From: Pseudogracilibacillus auburnensis
Lineage (GTDB): Bacteria > Bacillota > Bacilli > Bacillales > Amphibacillaceae
DNA length: 64,000 bases
Assembly: GCF_003201975.1 (NCBI RefSeq)
Contig: NZ_QJJQ01000001.1
Span: forward strand, 496,001-560,000
Direction of reading: 5' to 3'
Positions 21,941 through 30,988 of the stretch are shown here, in pieces (position 1 is the stretch's first letter; each line of letters starts with the position of its first letter). The notes under the pieces were generated by a model. It did not search any database and had not been told where the DNA came from. It worked only from the letters and a program-made list of their open reading frames with translations. The translations under genes were made by a program, and so were the position numbers.

Positions 21941-21963
21941 AAGCCACCGGCTTAGCTGGTGGC
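21941..21963. other. Short, very stable GC hairpin at the edge of the GC-rich block
   Basis: AGCCACCGGC-TTA-GCTGGTGGCT forms a 10-bp stem with a three-base loop. It lies exactly where sequence composition changes from AT-rich to GC-rich. It resembles the subterminal hairpins of IS200/IS605-type elements, and could otherwise be a terminator for the minus-strand MFS gene, although no T-run follows on that strand. Confidence 0.4.
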
Positions 21964-22005
21964 TATGACTAAATCCGAGGAGGCTTGTAGCTGCAGTGTC
22001 TCGCT

Positions 22006-23418
22006 CTATCCGCGAGTTCCGGCAGTCCGCACTCCCGCCTTGCGCCCGACTCGCTCTCTTGTGCCGAAAAACAGGATGATCAGCCCAAGGCCGAGCATCC
22101 CGGCGCACATTTGCAGGACGGGCACAATATGCTCGCTGTAATCCGCGGGCGTAGCAATTGCAGGATCAGCGTTAAAGAAAATACCGACGAGCGCAATGCC
22201 GAACACGCCGCCCAGCTCGCGGGACGCGTTACTGACGCCACTCGCTTCGCCTACAGAGCTGTCCGACACGGAAGAAAGCACACCATGGGCTAGCGGCGTA
22301 AAGCTGAGACCCATTCCCGTGCCGGCTAGCATCAAGAGCGGTGCTGATTGGACGAACGGGAAGCCGGTACCCTGCGCGGCGATGAGCCAAGCGAATCCGA
22401 CCAGCGCGAGCGTCTGCATCAGAAAGCCAACTATCAGCACATTCCGGGCACCAAGTCGGGTGACGGCCATGCCGGAGAGCGGTGCAGCGATCATTGAGCA
22501 GGTGGTCCACGCCATCATGCGAATGCCTGCCTCCAGCGCGGAGTATCCTTGCGCCTGCTGCAGGAATAGTGAAAGCAGAAAAATGGCGCCGAAGATGCCC
22601 GCGAGCATCCAGAAGCCGCCGAGCACATAGGCGGTATACTTGCTGCTGCGGAACAGTTCGAACCGGATGTACGGGACTGGACGCTTGCGTTCCCAAAAAT
22701 AGAACAGGACGAGCAATATGCCTCCAGCGACCAACGGTAGTAACGTGCCCTGTGCACCCCAGCCGGCGTTACTGCCTTCTTCCAGACCGTATACAATGCC
22801 CAGCAATCCGATCACAAGCAGGGCGACACCAGGGAAATTAATCGGCTTCTGTTCGCCCTTCGATTCCTCTAGCCAGAAGAGACCGAGCACGAATGATAAC
22901 AACCCGACTGGCACATTGAGCCAGAAAATAAGCGACCAAGACAGCCCTTCGACGATTAATCCTCCAACGAGCGGTCCTATCGATAACCCGAGTCCGGATA
23001 CCCCTGACCAGATGCCGAGAGCGGCGGCTCGTTTGTTTTTCGGGAATGCTAAGTTTACCAAAGTCAAGCTGAGCGGAACAATCGCGGCGCCACCAATCCC
23101 TTGAATCGCCCGTGACAGAATAAGTTGTAGCGGACTGCCACTTAGAGCGCACAGCGCAGAACCAACGGTGAACACGAGCAGACCGATCAGAAACACTCTT
23201 TTCCTGCCGAACCGATCTCCCATCATGCTGAACGGGATCAGTAAAACGGCGAAAGCAAACATGTAAGCATTCATGATCCATTGCAGATCGGTAAAGCTGG
23301 CTTGCAACGATTGCTGGATCGTAGGAAGAGCGACGCTAAGAACAAGATTGTCGAGCATTGCCATAAACAGTGCCCCGCACGTTACGGCGAGTAAGCGAAT
23401 TCGTACAGTAGTAAACAT
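22006..23418 (-). CDS. DHA2-family (EmrB/QacA-like) MFS exporter
   Basis: A 470-residue exporter with about 14 membrane helices. Helix-1 motif LDNLVLSVALPTIQ, motif A GDRFGRKRVF, and the DHA2 motif SRAIQGIGGAAIVPLSL are present. ATG at 23418 follows AAAGGAGTGG; the frame opens at 23490. It is much richer in G and C at third positions than its neighbours outside 21.96-24.85 kb, which points to transfer. It lies directly after a broken siderophore-interacting protein gene, so siderophore or drug export is plausible. Confidence 0.88.
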   Translation of the reverse strand: MFTTVRIRLLAVTCGALFMAMLDNLVLSVALPTIQQSLQASFTDLQWIMNAYMFAFAVLLIPFSMMGDRFGRKRVFLIGLLVFTVGSALCALSGSPLQLILSRAIQGIGGAAIVPLSLTLVNLAFPKNKRAAALGIWSGVSGLGLSIGPLVGGLIVEGLSWSLIFWLNVPVGLLSFVLGLFWLEESKGEQKPINFPGVALLVIGLLGIVYGLEEGSNAGWGAQGTLLPLVAGGILLVLFYFWERKRPVPYIRFELFRSSKYTAYVLGGFWMLAGIFGAIFLLSLFLQQAQGYSALEAGIRMMAWTTCSMIAAPLSGMAVTRLGARNVLIVGFLMQTLALVGFAWLIAAQGTGFPFVQSAPLLMLAGTGMGLSFTPLAHGVLSSVSDSSVGEASGVSNASRELGGVFGIALVGIFFNADPAIATPADYSEHIVPVLQMCAGMLGLGLIILFFGTRERVGRKAGVRTAGTRG

Positions 23419-23459
23419 TTCTCCACTCCTTTTTGTTTTGTTGTCCATACTTGTGGTGC

Positions 23460-24187
23460 TTAATGTAGTCCGCGTTTCCCTGGCATCCAAAACGGCTTTG
23501 CTCTCACCGCAGTCCGCGGTCAGCCCCGTTCATGTATCAGATGATTCCTGATTAGGACGCAAGTCTGAGCCTCGCCGGTAACATACGCAACGCCTACCTG
23601 ATCATGAAGAACGAGATTTTCCACGGCTTCAGCAGCTTCTGGGAGGCAACGGGAGAGGCTGCCGTTCCGGTGCACGCGTAGTAGCCGGTGTGCGCCTGGA
23701 ATCGCCATCTCGTCGTGCTTCGAGTTGTATTCTAGAACTCCGTATACTTCTTCTGACGACGACATCGCTCCGAGCATCGTTTCGATTGCTACCGACCCAG
23801 TCTCCTCGCAGGCGAACACATAATAAGGTGCAGGCTTATCACGTAATCGCCCGTAGGTCCCCGGAAAATAACGGGATCTCAGGGTTTAACATTATTAGCC
23901 CAATTCAAGCCGATACCATTGCCGTCGTAAAGATGAATTCTCAGTTCGAAGACGCATGGCTGAACCGAATATTCCCAGATCGTATACGTGCGTAGCGTCT
24001 CCATGGGACGGAGGATTCCGTACGGTGACGATGGGTCGTTGATTTGGATACGCACATGCTGGGCTGGATTATACGGCAATTGCCCCAGCGCCTCCGAACG
24101 GATATAGATGCGCCGCATGGTTGGACCGGCCAGTTCGAACTCACTCACGATTCCTTCTGTCTTATATTTGGAGAAAATCTTTTCCAA
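23460..24187 (-). pseudogene. Siderophore-interacting protein (FAD-binding ferric reductase), broken
   Basis: Pieces of one protein in order: residues from 24187 include RTYTIWEY-like FAD binding and HLYDGNGIGLNWANNVKP, then TGA, then DPVIFRGPTGDYV, a frameshift, then PAPYYVFACEETGSVAIETML and YVTGEAQTCVLIRNHLIHERG. A second TGA follows where W is expected (HERGW), and PRTAVRAKPFWMPGKRGLH ends at TAA (23460-23462). Intact homologues use NAD(P)H to release iron from ferric siderophores. Two stops and one frameshift mean it is not functional as read. Confidence 0.8.
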
Positions 24188-24242
24188 CGGGTTCTTTGAA
24201 ACGCGGCGAGAGGCAGTATTTTTTTCATTCGAATCACTATTT

Positions 24243-24260
24243 ATTTATTGATCAATAAAT
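24243..24260. promoter_or_regulatory. TetR-type operator upstream of the SIP-MFS genes
   Basis: ATTTATTGATCAATAAAT is a perfect 18-bp palindrome, identical to 24866-24883. It lies about 55 bp before the broken siderophore-interacting gene. Two identical sites flanking the tetR gene imply that one repressor controls both transcripts. Confidence 0.7.
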
Positions 24261-24313
24261 GAAATGGTAAAATATTTGGCAAAGCTTGGATACATCACTT
24301 TGCCAATCGACGT

Positions 24314-24847
24314 TTATTTCTTATCATGTTCGAACCAGGGAAGCAGCTCAGGTAGGTTCACGGTCTCCGCCAGTGCGATCGTCAATCCCTGTCCGATGAA
24401 CCGGCTCGCTTCATCGTCTGCATTCGGAATGCCGGCCTGCTCCAATTTGCTCTTGACTCTATCGTAAATCAGGCTGAAAATGTCTCGTGCCGTATCCCGG
24501 ATGGTCGGTTCTGGAATCGTGTACGCCATCATTGTCAGCAATATTTCATTACGATCGGATTCGAGAAGCTCTTTGAACGCATTCCCCATCTCGATATGTA
24601 ACATATCCCGGGGAGCGTTCACCTCGGTGAATACGTAATTGATGCGCTGTGTAGCCTGATCTAGAACAGCGAGATACAGTTCCTCTTTGGACTTGAAAAA
24701 ATGGAAAATGTAAGGTTGTGTAACACCCGCGGTGCGTGCGATATGAGCGGTAGTCGTCTTATAATATCCGAACTCTGCAAATAATTGTGCGGCGGCGGCG
24801 AGTATTTGCTGTTGGCGGCTCTGGGTGGATTCGTGCTTTTGGCTCAA
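24314..24847 (-). CDS. TetR/AcrR family repressor
   Basis: A 177-residue repressor with a standard N-terminal HTH (ILAAAAQLFAEFGYYKTTTAHIARTAGVTQPYIFHFFKSKEELYLAVLDQ). The start is TTG at 24847 with GAGGTGA upstream. Base composition matches the GC-rich block. A perfect palindrome lies 18 bp before its start and an identical one before the SIP-MFS genes. It most likely represses itself and those genes. Confidence 0.9.
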   Translation of the reverse strand: MSQKHESTQSRQQQILAAAAQLFAEFGYYKTTTAHIARTAGVTQPYIFHFFKSKEELYLAVLDQATQRINYVFTEVNAPRDMLHIEMGNAFKELLESDRNEILLTMMAYTIPEPTIRDTARDIFSLIYDRVKSKLEQAGIPNADDEASRFIGQGLTIALAETVNLPELLPWFEHDKK

Positions 24848-24865
24848 GGTCTGTTCACCTCTTTT

Positions 24866-24883
24866 ATTTATTGATCAATAAAT
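24866..24883. promoter_or_regulatory. TetR-type operator, autoregulatory copy
   Basis: Identical 18-bp palindrome to 24243-24260, here immediately before the tetR start. The GC-rich block ends just beyond it (about 24890). The following 24890-25230 contains reading-frame scraps without recognisable products. Confidence 0.7.
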
Positions 24884-25229
24884 AAATAATAACAGGGGCG
24901 CTACCGATTGTCAATTGTTTCCTGTACCTCTTGCAAATCTATTGTCACTAGTTATGGACATCGTGCCACAGAAAGCTTTACAAAAAACTTTGTGAAAGAC
25001 TACACATGGCAAAATGAGAAAGATTCCATTGCACAGCGAGCGGAAAAGACAAACGATTACCCTGACAGAGGAATTGCAAGCTTTACAGTGAGAACGGATA
25101 TTCCTACGAGTCTGAGTGTGGAGGATATAAATATTTGATCGGTGTCCGAAGAAAAAGAAGTTATCTATGCTGCCGTTTACTTTGTAGACCAAAAGATCAC
25201 GGAAGAGCGAGTAAATCGGTTAAGACATT

Positions 25230-25430
25230 GTCCAGCCAAAGGTTGTAGTGAAAAATGGATTTTTACTACCCCATTTCAACAAAAAAATAGAGGAAATTCT
25301 TATTCAAACACGACTAGATATAGACGCAAATTTACTATTGGAAACGGCTGCAACTATAAAGGGGATTTCTGGAGTTGTCAACTATAAGGCCTCTTATTAT
25401 TTGAATCGACTTTTTATAAAGGTGGTTCTC
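25230..25430 (+). pseudogene. Possible CDF-type cation transporter C-terminal fragment
   Basis: A short frame reads KKIEEILIQTRLDIDANLLL then ETAATIKGISGVVNYKASYY and LNRLFIKVV. The pattern of helix, xGVxGV, then two strands resembles the cytoplasmic C-terminal domain of cation diffusion facilitators. No membrane part is present. Assignment is tentative. Confidence 0.3.
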
Positions 25431-25439
25431 CTTTACGTT

Positions 25440-26215
25440 TCAGATAACAACAATTGAACCAACTGTTGTCTATAATCAAGTCGTATCAGAACTTCAAAAG
25501 CAAAATGAGGGAACTTTTTTGTTGAAATGTTCAACTGGCGACATTCATTACACACGAACGATTATCCTGACTGTGGGCATAGGGATCGTTGAACCTTGGG
25601 ACTCGATTTGAATGGTGCCCAACGATATGAAGGTAGAAGTCTACATTATGTAGTAAAGGATCTTCATCACTTTAAAGATAAACGTATCTTGATTTCAGGC
25701 GGTAGGGACTCCGCAGTAGATTGGCAAATGAAATGCATACCATTTCCAAGAGTGTCACGGTTATTTACAGAAGAGATGAGTTCAGAGCATTTGAGTGGGA
25801 TGTTGTAAAAATGAATGAATCTGCACTAGTCCTGACACCTTATGTGTTGGCAGATTTGCAAGGACAAGGAAGCCAAATTGAGCAAGTAACTATAAAACAT
25901 GTAAAAACAGGGGAAATCCGACAGGTGGAAATTGATTAAGTGATTATTAATCACGGGCACAAGGGTGACTTTGGCGGATTAGACAAATGGAGGCTAGGAA
26001 TGCAAAACGAACGTTTTGTAGTAAATGCCACGATGGAAACGAGCCTTCCCGGAGTCTTTGCAGCGGGGGACGCTGCAACCTACCCAAACAAATTAAATCT
26101 AATTGTGGGCGGTTTTTCAGAATGTCCGATCGCTGTCAATCATGCCAAAAAATATTTAAATCCGAATGCAGAAACGATGGGCACATTCTCAACAGGTCAC
26201 GAAAAGTTACGTTAA
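25440..26215 (+). pseudogene. Ferredoxin-NADP(+) reductase type 2, truncated and broken
   Basis: The pieces match the thioredoxin-reductase-like FNR of Bacillus (YumC/YcgT). They are TTIEPTVVYNQVVSELQKQNEGTFLL, a frameshift, LHYVVKDLHHFKDKRILISGGRDSAVDW (the NADPH-binding GGGDSA motif, here GGRDSA), a frameshift, VTVIYRRDEFRAFEWDVVKM, then an in-frame TAA in place of an acidic residue before VIINHGHKGDFGG, and VFAAGDAATYPNKLNLIVGG. The first third, with the FAD-binding GxGxxG, is missing. The protein would normally reduce ferredoxin or flavodoxin with NADPH. Confidence 0.85.
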
Positions 26216-26715
26216 ATTATTAAATAAATCTCGAGTTTAAGTAGCGTTGCCACTTACTCACCAAATAAGAAAACTTAATACCACTATTGCAAGGGAAATG
26301 GGAAGAAGAGGGGGGCAAACCCCTATTAATTGAATGAATTTCATAACTCAAATCACTTACGTGACATGGGATTTGAAAAAAAAGGAGCACCTCTCAAAAT
26401 CTAGTGTAATGGTAGTTGACAAAAACAACCAACAAGACCGGAAGAGTGCTCTCTATGACCATGATACGACAATCGAGTCCTTTTGGATCCAGGAATTATA
26501 TGAGACGGGCCTATCATTATTTCAAAGATAAATATACATGAGATTTATCATGAAGTGATTAAAAAACCACGATTCGTTGCGTCAGAAGCATTGAATTATC
26601 CAGCTATGATTATTTCTTCTTTCATAAGGTATGTTGAACGTTTTACTCGTTTTGTAACGAAAACTTAAATTCGAAACATTTTTTCTGTCAATTTATAAAA
26701 TTACCAATATTCATC

Positions 26716-26730
26716 ATGTAAGCGTTGGTG
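26716..26730 (+). promoter_or_regulatory. Candidate cre (CcpA) site before the GH4 operon
   Basis: ATGTAAGCGTTGGTG fits the Bacillus cre consensus WTGNAANCGNWNNCW except at the last two positions. It lies about 110 bp before the GH4 gene, in the right place for catabolite repression of a sugar operon. The rest of 26216-26838 holds no gene that I recognise. Confidence 0.4.
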
Positions 26731-26838
26731 ATGGCATTTATTAATAGTAGAATACTTTTTAATCAGTAAGTAAGTTATGTTAACTAACTTAGGAAAGTAA
26801 TTATACACACTACAATATACCAATGGAGGATAGGCCGA

Positions 26839-28128
26839 ATGAGTTATAAACCGAAAGTCGTCATTATTGGAGCGGGAAGCGCTATTTTTGGATTAAGTAT
26901 GTTAAAAGATGCTTTTTTTACAAAGGATTTATGGGGAAGCGAAATTGTTTTAGTTGATATTGATGAAGAAGCAGTTAAAAAGATGGCTTTAGCTGCAAGC
27001 AAAATGAATGAAGAATTAAATGCAAGCTATAAAATTTCATATACAACAGATCGAACAATAGCTTTACCAAAGGCAGACTTTGTCATTTTATCCATTGCAA
27101 TTGATCGAGTGAAAATGTGGAAAAAGGACTTTGAAATCCCAAAAAAATATGGAATTAATCATGTACTTGGTGAAAATGTTGGACCTGGCGCTGTGTTTCA
27201 CACAATGAGAAACTTACCAATCGTCTTAGATATTTGTCAGGACATTGAAAAAATTTGCCCGAATGCATTGTTAATAAACTTTACTAACCCAGAGAGTCGT
27301 CTTTGTATTGCAATTAATAAATTTACAAATGTAAAAGCAGTTGGTCTTTGCCATCAAATGAAGGCTGGAATTGAAATTGTTTCCACCATTACAGGAATTG
27401 AAAAGGAACATATCGATGTCAAGGCCTGGGGGATAAACCATTTCACTTGGATGAGTGACATTCGTGACAAACGAACAGGGGAGGATCTATATCCACTTTT
27501 TCGTGAAAAAGAAAAAACATATAACCCTGAGTATTCGAAGCTGTCGCGATTTATCTTTCATCGATATGGACTTCTCCCGACATCAGGTGATGGGCATCTA
27601 GGTGAGTTTTTTCCTTATGCACACGAAATGATTTCTGCTGCAGGCTATGATTTTGACTGTTATGAGAAACGAAGACTAGCTGTAGTTGATGTTTTGAATG
27701 GTGTCATTTGTGGTGATATTACAGTTGATGAGCAGTTAATTCAGCCATCTGGTGAAAAAGCTTTTAACATTATTAACGGTATGATTCATAACACGAATGA
27801 ATTAATTGAATCCGTTAATATTCCGAATTGCGGGATAATTTCTAACCTACCTGAAGAAGCAATCGTTGAGGTTCCAGCAGTCGTGAGTGGTAAAGGGCTA
27901 AATGGGCTCGCGTTAGGTGAGTTACCTAGAGGGATTTCGGCACTATGTAAACAACAAATTGATGTTCAACATCTCGTTGTTGAGGCTGGAGTAAATGGTG
28001 ATCGAAACTTAGTAATGCAAGCGCTATTAACCGACCCGAACATACCAAGTGCGGAAGCGGCTCGGAAAATTTATGATGAATTAATGGAAGTAAATAGGCC
28101 TTATTTACCTCAATTTACAAGTGAGTGA
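26839..28128 (+). CDS. Glycoside hydrolase family 4 enzyme
   Basis: A 429-residue NAD- and metal-dependent glycosidase. The Rossmann start is VVIIGAGSAIFG; the family motifs NFTNPES, GLCHQ and GINHFTW, which hold metal-binding Cys and His, are all present. GH4 enzymes oxidise C3 of the sugar and eliminate the aglycone. The VGLCHQ and GINHFTW forms are closer to alpha-galactosidase/alpha-glucuronidase-like members than to 6-phospho-glucosidases, and the ABC-type (non-PTS) importer downstream agrees with an unphosphorylated substrate. It heads the sugar cluster. The substrate is not determinable here. Confidence 0.88.
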   Translation: MSYKPKVVIIGAGSAIFGLSMLKDAFFTKDLWGSEIVLVDIDEEAVKKMALAASKMNEELNASYKISYTTDRTIALPKADFVILSIAIDRVKMWKKDFEIPKKYGINHVLGENVGPGAVFHTMRNLPIVLDICQDIEKICPNALLINFTNPESRLCIAINKFTNVKAVGLCHQMKAGIEIVSTITGIEKEHIDVKAWGINHFTWMSDIRDKRTGEDLYPLFREKEKTYNPEYSKLSRFIFHRYGLLPTSGDGHLGEFFPYAHEMISAAGYDFDCYEKRRLAVVDVLNGVICGDITVDEQLIQPSGEKAFNIINGMIHNTNELIESVNIPNCGIISNLPEEAIVEVPAVVSGKGLNGLALGELPRGISALCKQQIDVQHLVVEAGVNGDRNLVMQALLTDPNIPSAEAARKIYDELMEVNRPYLPQFTSE

Positions 28129-28160
28129 ATGCAATATTTCTTTTTAGGAGGTGAAGCACA

Positions 28161-28554
28161 ATGAAGACTGAACATATTCAAGCAAATCATCAATATATGA
28201 AATTTATTATATAAGAAAAAATGAAGGTCATTCTCGTTCGAATATTGCTGCTGCATTATCGATGAGTAAACCAACTAATTCAAAACTTGTGGATGAACTT
28301 AAAAGAGCCTGGAAAAATAGTGACATGTGCATATATTCGGAATGGGAAATTAACTTATTGAAGGGAAAATTACCGGTAATGGTCTAATATATCAAATTGG
28401 TTTAAAACTTGAGGACGGATGGCTTTATTCAGAAAGTCTTACAGATTGGGAATTAACAGGTAATGGTAAGCTCTTGTTGGGTGGACATGACCAAGAAGGA
28501 AATGTAAATATAGCTTTAGGTTTAAGTTTTCAACCGTTCGAATGTGGAAAATAA
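28161..28554 (+). pseudogene. ROK-type repressor HTH fragment followed by an unknown domain
   Basis: A frame from 28161 begins MKTEHIQANHQYMKFII. In a second frame follows IRKNEGHSRSNIAAALSMSK then PTNSKLVDELKRAW, which is the winged HTH of ROK-family sugar repressors. In a third frame come ITGNGLIYQIGLKLEDGWLY and ELTGNGKLLLGGHDQEGNVN ending IALGLSFQPFECGK, which is not ROK-like and which I do not recognise. So a repressor appears reduced to its DNA-binding end and joined to another gene's end. Confidence 0.5.
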
Positions 28555-28596
28555 TGTTGCTTTAATGTGAGCATTTAAGAATGAAGGAGGATGTTG

Positions 28597-29281
28597 ATGA
28601 GTAAAAATATATTAGCTATTTATCCTCATCCAGATGATGAAACAATTATTGGGGCAGGAACATTGAGAAAACATGTCAAAGCAGGTGATAAAATTACACT
28701 CGTTTGTGCCACACTTGGTCAAAATGGGACGCCGCATGGGAGTACCTTTTTTTGCTAACCGGGAAACATTGCCATTAGTTCGTGAAATTGAGTTACGTGA
28801 TGCATGCGAAATTATTGGAATCCATAAATTTCACTTATGGAAAATGCAAGATAAAACATTACAGTTTAGATGTCGTGCAATGCTTGCTAACAAAGTGTTA
28901 CGTGTTATAAAAGATGTAAAACCAAATATAGTGTATACTTTTTATCCGAATCATGGGGTTCACCCTGACCATGATGCTTTATCCGCTGCTACTGTTATAG
29001 CGATTAGTAAACTTCCAAAAAAAGAACGTCCAGAAATTCGCTGTGCAGCCATAACGAAAGACCGTTTTGAAAAACTTGGTAAACCAGACTTGGAAATAGA
29101 AGTTTCTAAGTTTTTAGATGACAAAATGAAAGCCATTCGTGCACACAAGTCGCAAACGGAAGCTTTGTTTCAACGCTTAGATAAACAGTTAGCTAAAACC
29201 CCAAATGAAAAAGATAAGATATTATCGGCATACTCAGTTAAAAAATATTGGATTTATGATGTAAACAATAAAATAATATGA
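28597..29281 (+). pseudogene. PIG-L/BshB2-like N-acetylglucosaminyl deacetylase with one frameshift
   Basis: The start MSKNILAIYPHPDDETIIGAG holds the zinc-binding HPDDE motif. The frame breaks at AAAA (28721-28724): one A fewer would join TLGQ to MGRRMGVPFFANRETLPLVREIELRDACEIIGIHKFHL, exactly as in BshB2 (YojG). HGVHPDHDALS carries the second zinc site. Removing N-acetyl groups from GlcNAc-malate (bacillithiol synthesis) is the BshB2 role; inside a sugar operon, a deacetylase acting on the imported sugar is also possible. The single homopolymer lesion could be a sequencing error. Confidence 0.8.
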
Positions 29282-29300
29282 AACTATTCCATCTTATGAG

Positions 29301-29541
29301 GATGTTCAAAAAGTCCAACAAAAATGACACATCGAATTTCTACGTTGGCAGGTAAGAAAGGATAAATCCTTTCTTACTGCATAAGTGCAACTAAGACATT
29401 CGCTGTAAAAGCGTAGCGAAAGCAAGTTTTCTAAGCTTGCTTTTCCGGTACTCGCGTATGTAAAAGCATACGCTCCGTTCCTCGGGAGCTACGCCGCCTT
29501 GAACTTCTTGATCCTTTTTATCGACCTTTTTGAAGACGCAC
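29301..29541. repeat. MITE-like repeat family A, long copy (A2)
   Basis: Same family as A1, in reverse orientation. Ends are GATGTTCAAAAAG and CTTTTTGAAGACGCAC. Unlike A1 it carries the internal cassette, including the palindrome TAAGAAAGGATAAATCCTTTCTTA and the hairpin AGCAAGTTTTCTAAGCTTGCT. It separates the PIG-L gene from the solute-binding protein gene. Confidence 0.8.
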
Positions 29542-29625
29542 TTTTAAGGAGGTGTTTTAACTTTACCGCGTGATTTTATTGGTTAAGTTGTCAGGATGAT
29601 ACTAAAAACAAGGGGGAATATTTTA

Positions 29626-30909
29626 ATGAGAATTGAAAAGCTTGTAACCGCTTTAATGATTGTTTTGGTCTTATTATTAGCTGGTTGTAAAAGTGACGAA
29701 GCAAGTTCAGATTCAGATGAAGTAACAATTACTTATTGGCAATATACATTCCCAGCAAAAGTAGAAGAAATTGCCCGGTTAATTGAAAAGTTTGAGGAAG
29801 AAAACCCGGGTATAAAAGTAGAGGCACAGGATTTTCCATATGATCAGTATAATGACAAAATTACAGCGGCGATGCATGCTAACAAAGCACCAGATATTTT
29901 AAACATTTACTATGGTTGGATTCCAAACTTTGTAAAGTTGGATTATATTCAACCTATTCCTGAGGATTTTATGAGTACAGAAGAAATTGAGGATTATTAT
30001 TTACCGATGATTCAAACATCCAAGTTTGATGATAAATATTATACATTACCAACTGCAGTACGTTCTTTGGCGCTTTTCTGGAACAAAGAGTTATTTGAGG
30101 AAGCGGGTCTTGATCCTGAACAACCGCCAGTAACTTGGGATGAACTTGTTGATAATGGTATTAAAACAACTATTCGCGATGGTGATCGTTACGAACAAGC
30201 TGGCTTTGCTTGGAATATTTCCGCCCAAGGACAGCATGTAATACCACAAGTATTATTACGTCAATACGGTATCGAGCCTTATAGTGAGGATCAGCTCACT
30301 GTTCAGTGGAACGAAAAGCCACAAGGTGTTGATGCATTTAAATTTTGGATTGATATGACAACGGACCATAAAATTGGTGATGCGGACTTTATGGATACTC
30401 CGGTAACGAGCTTTAGTTCAGGGAGAACTGCAATGGTAATTGATGGTTCATTTAACATTTCCGCTTATAAAGAGAATGCGGATTTCGATTGGGGAGTGAC
30501 TACCCTACCAGTTCTTGAAGAAGGTGGGCTCGAGTCAAACTTTGGCTCTTATTGGACAAATGCTATTACGAAGGATGTTAGCGGTGAGAAACTAGAAGCA
30601 GTTCAAAAGTTCCTAGAGTTTTTAATATCAGAGGAAACCCAAAGAGATTGGCTTGAAAATGTAGGTGAATTACCTGCAGCAGCCTCTTTAGCTGAGGACG
30701 AAGATATTAAAAGTGATCCAATTTATGCAGTTTTTCTCGAAGGACTTGAAGTAGCCCATGCTACACCATTTGTTCATGAAGAAAAAGAACGGGATATCGT
30801 CATAAATGCAGTTGAAAAAGTTACATTACATAACACAGATGTTGAAGAGGCCTTTAATCAAATGGTGGAAGAACTTCAAGAAGTACGTGACGAATTTTAT
30901 GATGATTAA
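29626..30909 (+). CDS. Sugar ABC transporter solute-binding lipoprotein
   Basis: A 427-residue family 1 extracellular binding protein. The lipoprotein signal ends in LLLAGC with the lipidated Cys near residue 21, followed by a Ser/Asp/Glu-rich linker. The body shows VTITYWQYTFPAKVEEI, APDILNIYYGWIPNFVKL, and AVRSLALFWNKELFEEAGLDPEQPPVTWDEL, typical of binding proteins for oligosaccharides. ATG at 29626 follows AAGGGGG. It delivers sugar to the two permeases downstream. A hairpin after it may raise its level over the permeases. Confidence 0.9.
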   Translation: MRIEKLVTALMIVLVLLLAGCKSDEASSDSDEVTITYWQYTFPAKVEEIARLIEKFEEENPGIKVEAQDFPYDQYNDKITAAMHANKAPDILNIYYGWIPNFVKLDYIQPIPEDFMSTEEIEDYYLPMIQTSKFDDKYYTLPTAVRSLALFWNKELFEEAGLDPEQPPVTWDELVDNGIKTTIRDGDRYEQAGFAWNISAQGQHVIPQVLLRQYGIEPYSEDQLTVQWNEKPQGVDAFKFWIDMTTDHKIGDADFMDTPVTSFSSGRTAMVIDGSFNISAYKENADFDWGVTTLPVLEEGGLESNFGSYWTNAITKDVSGEKLEAVQKFLEFLISEETQRDWLENVGELPAAASLAEDEDIKSDPIYAVFLEGLEVAHATPFVHEEKERDIVINAVEKVTLHNTDVEEAFNQMVEELQEVRDEFYDD

Positions 30910-30931
30910 TCGCATCATCAAGTAAATTAAC

Positions 30932-30973
30932 TGAATGCTTAATTGTATCTAAAATTAAGCATTCACATTTTTT
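30932..30973 (+). terminator. Intra-operon hairpin between binding protein and permease
   Basis: Perfect 13-bp stem TGAATGCTTAATT / AATTAAGCATTCA followed by CATTTTTTG. Partial terminators or stabilising hairpins after binding-protein genes commonly set their high expression relative to the permeases. Confidence 0.7.
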
Positions 30974-30988
30974 GAAAGGGGGATGTAA

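Noticed and set aside
22196-23281. Several long frames antisense or out of phase to the DHA2 exporter
   Set aside because: They are a by-product of GC-rich coding sequence; only the minus-strand exporter frame has helices, motifs and a ribosome site.
26330-26700. Possible transposase remnant (MIRQSSPFGSRNYMRRAYHY)
   Set aside because: Too short and without DDE residues or terminal repeats to call an IS element.
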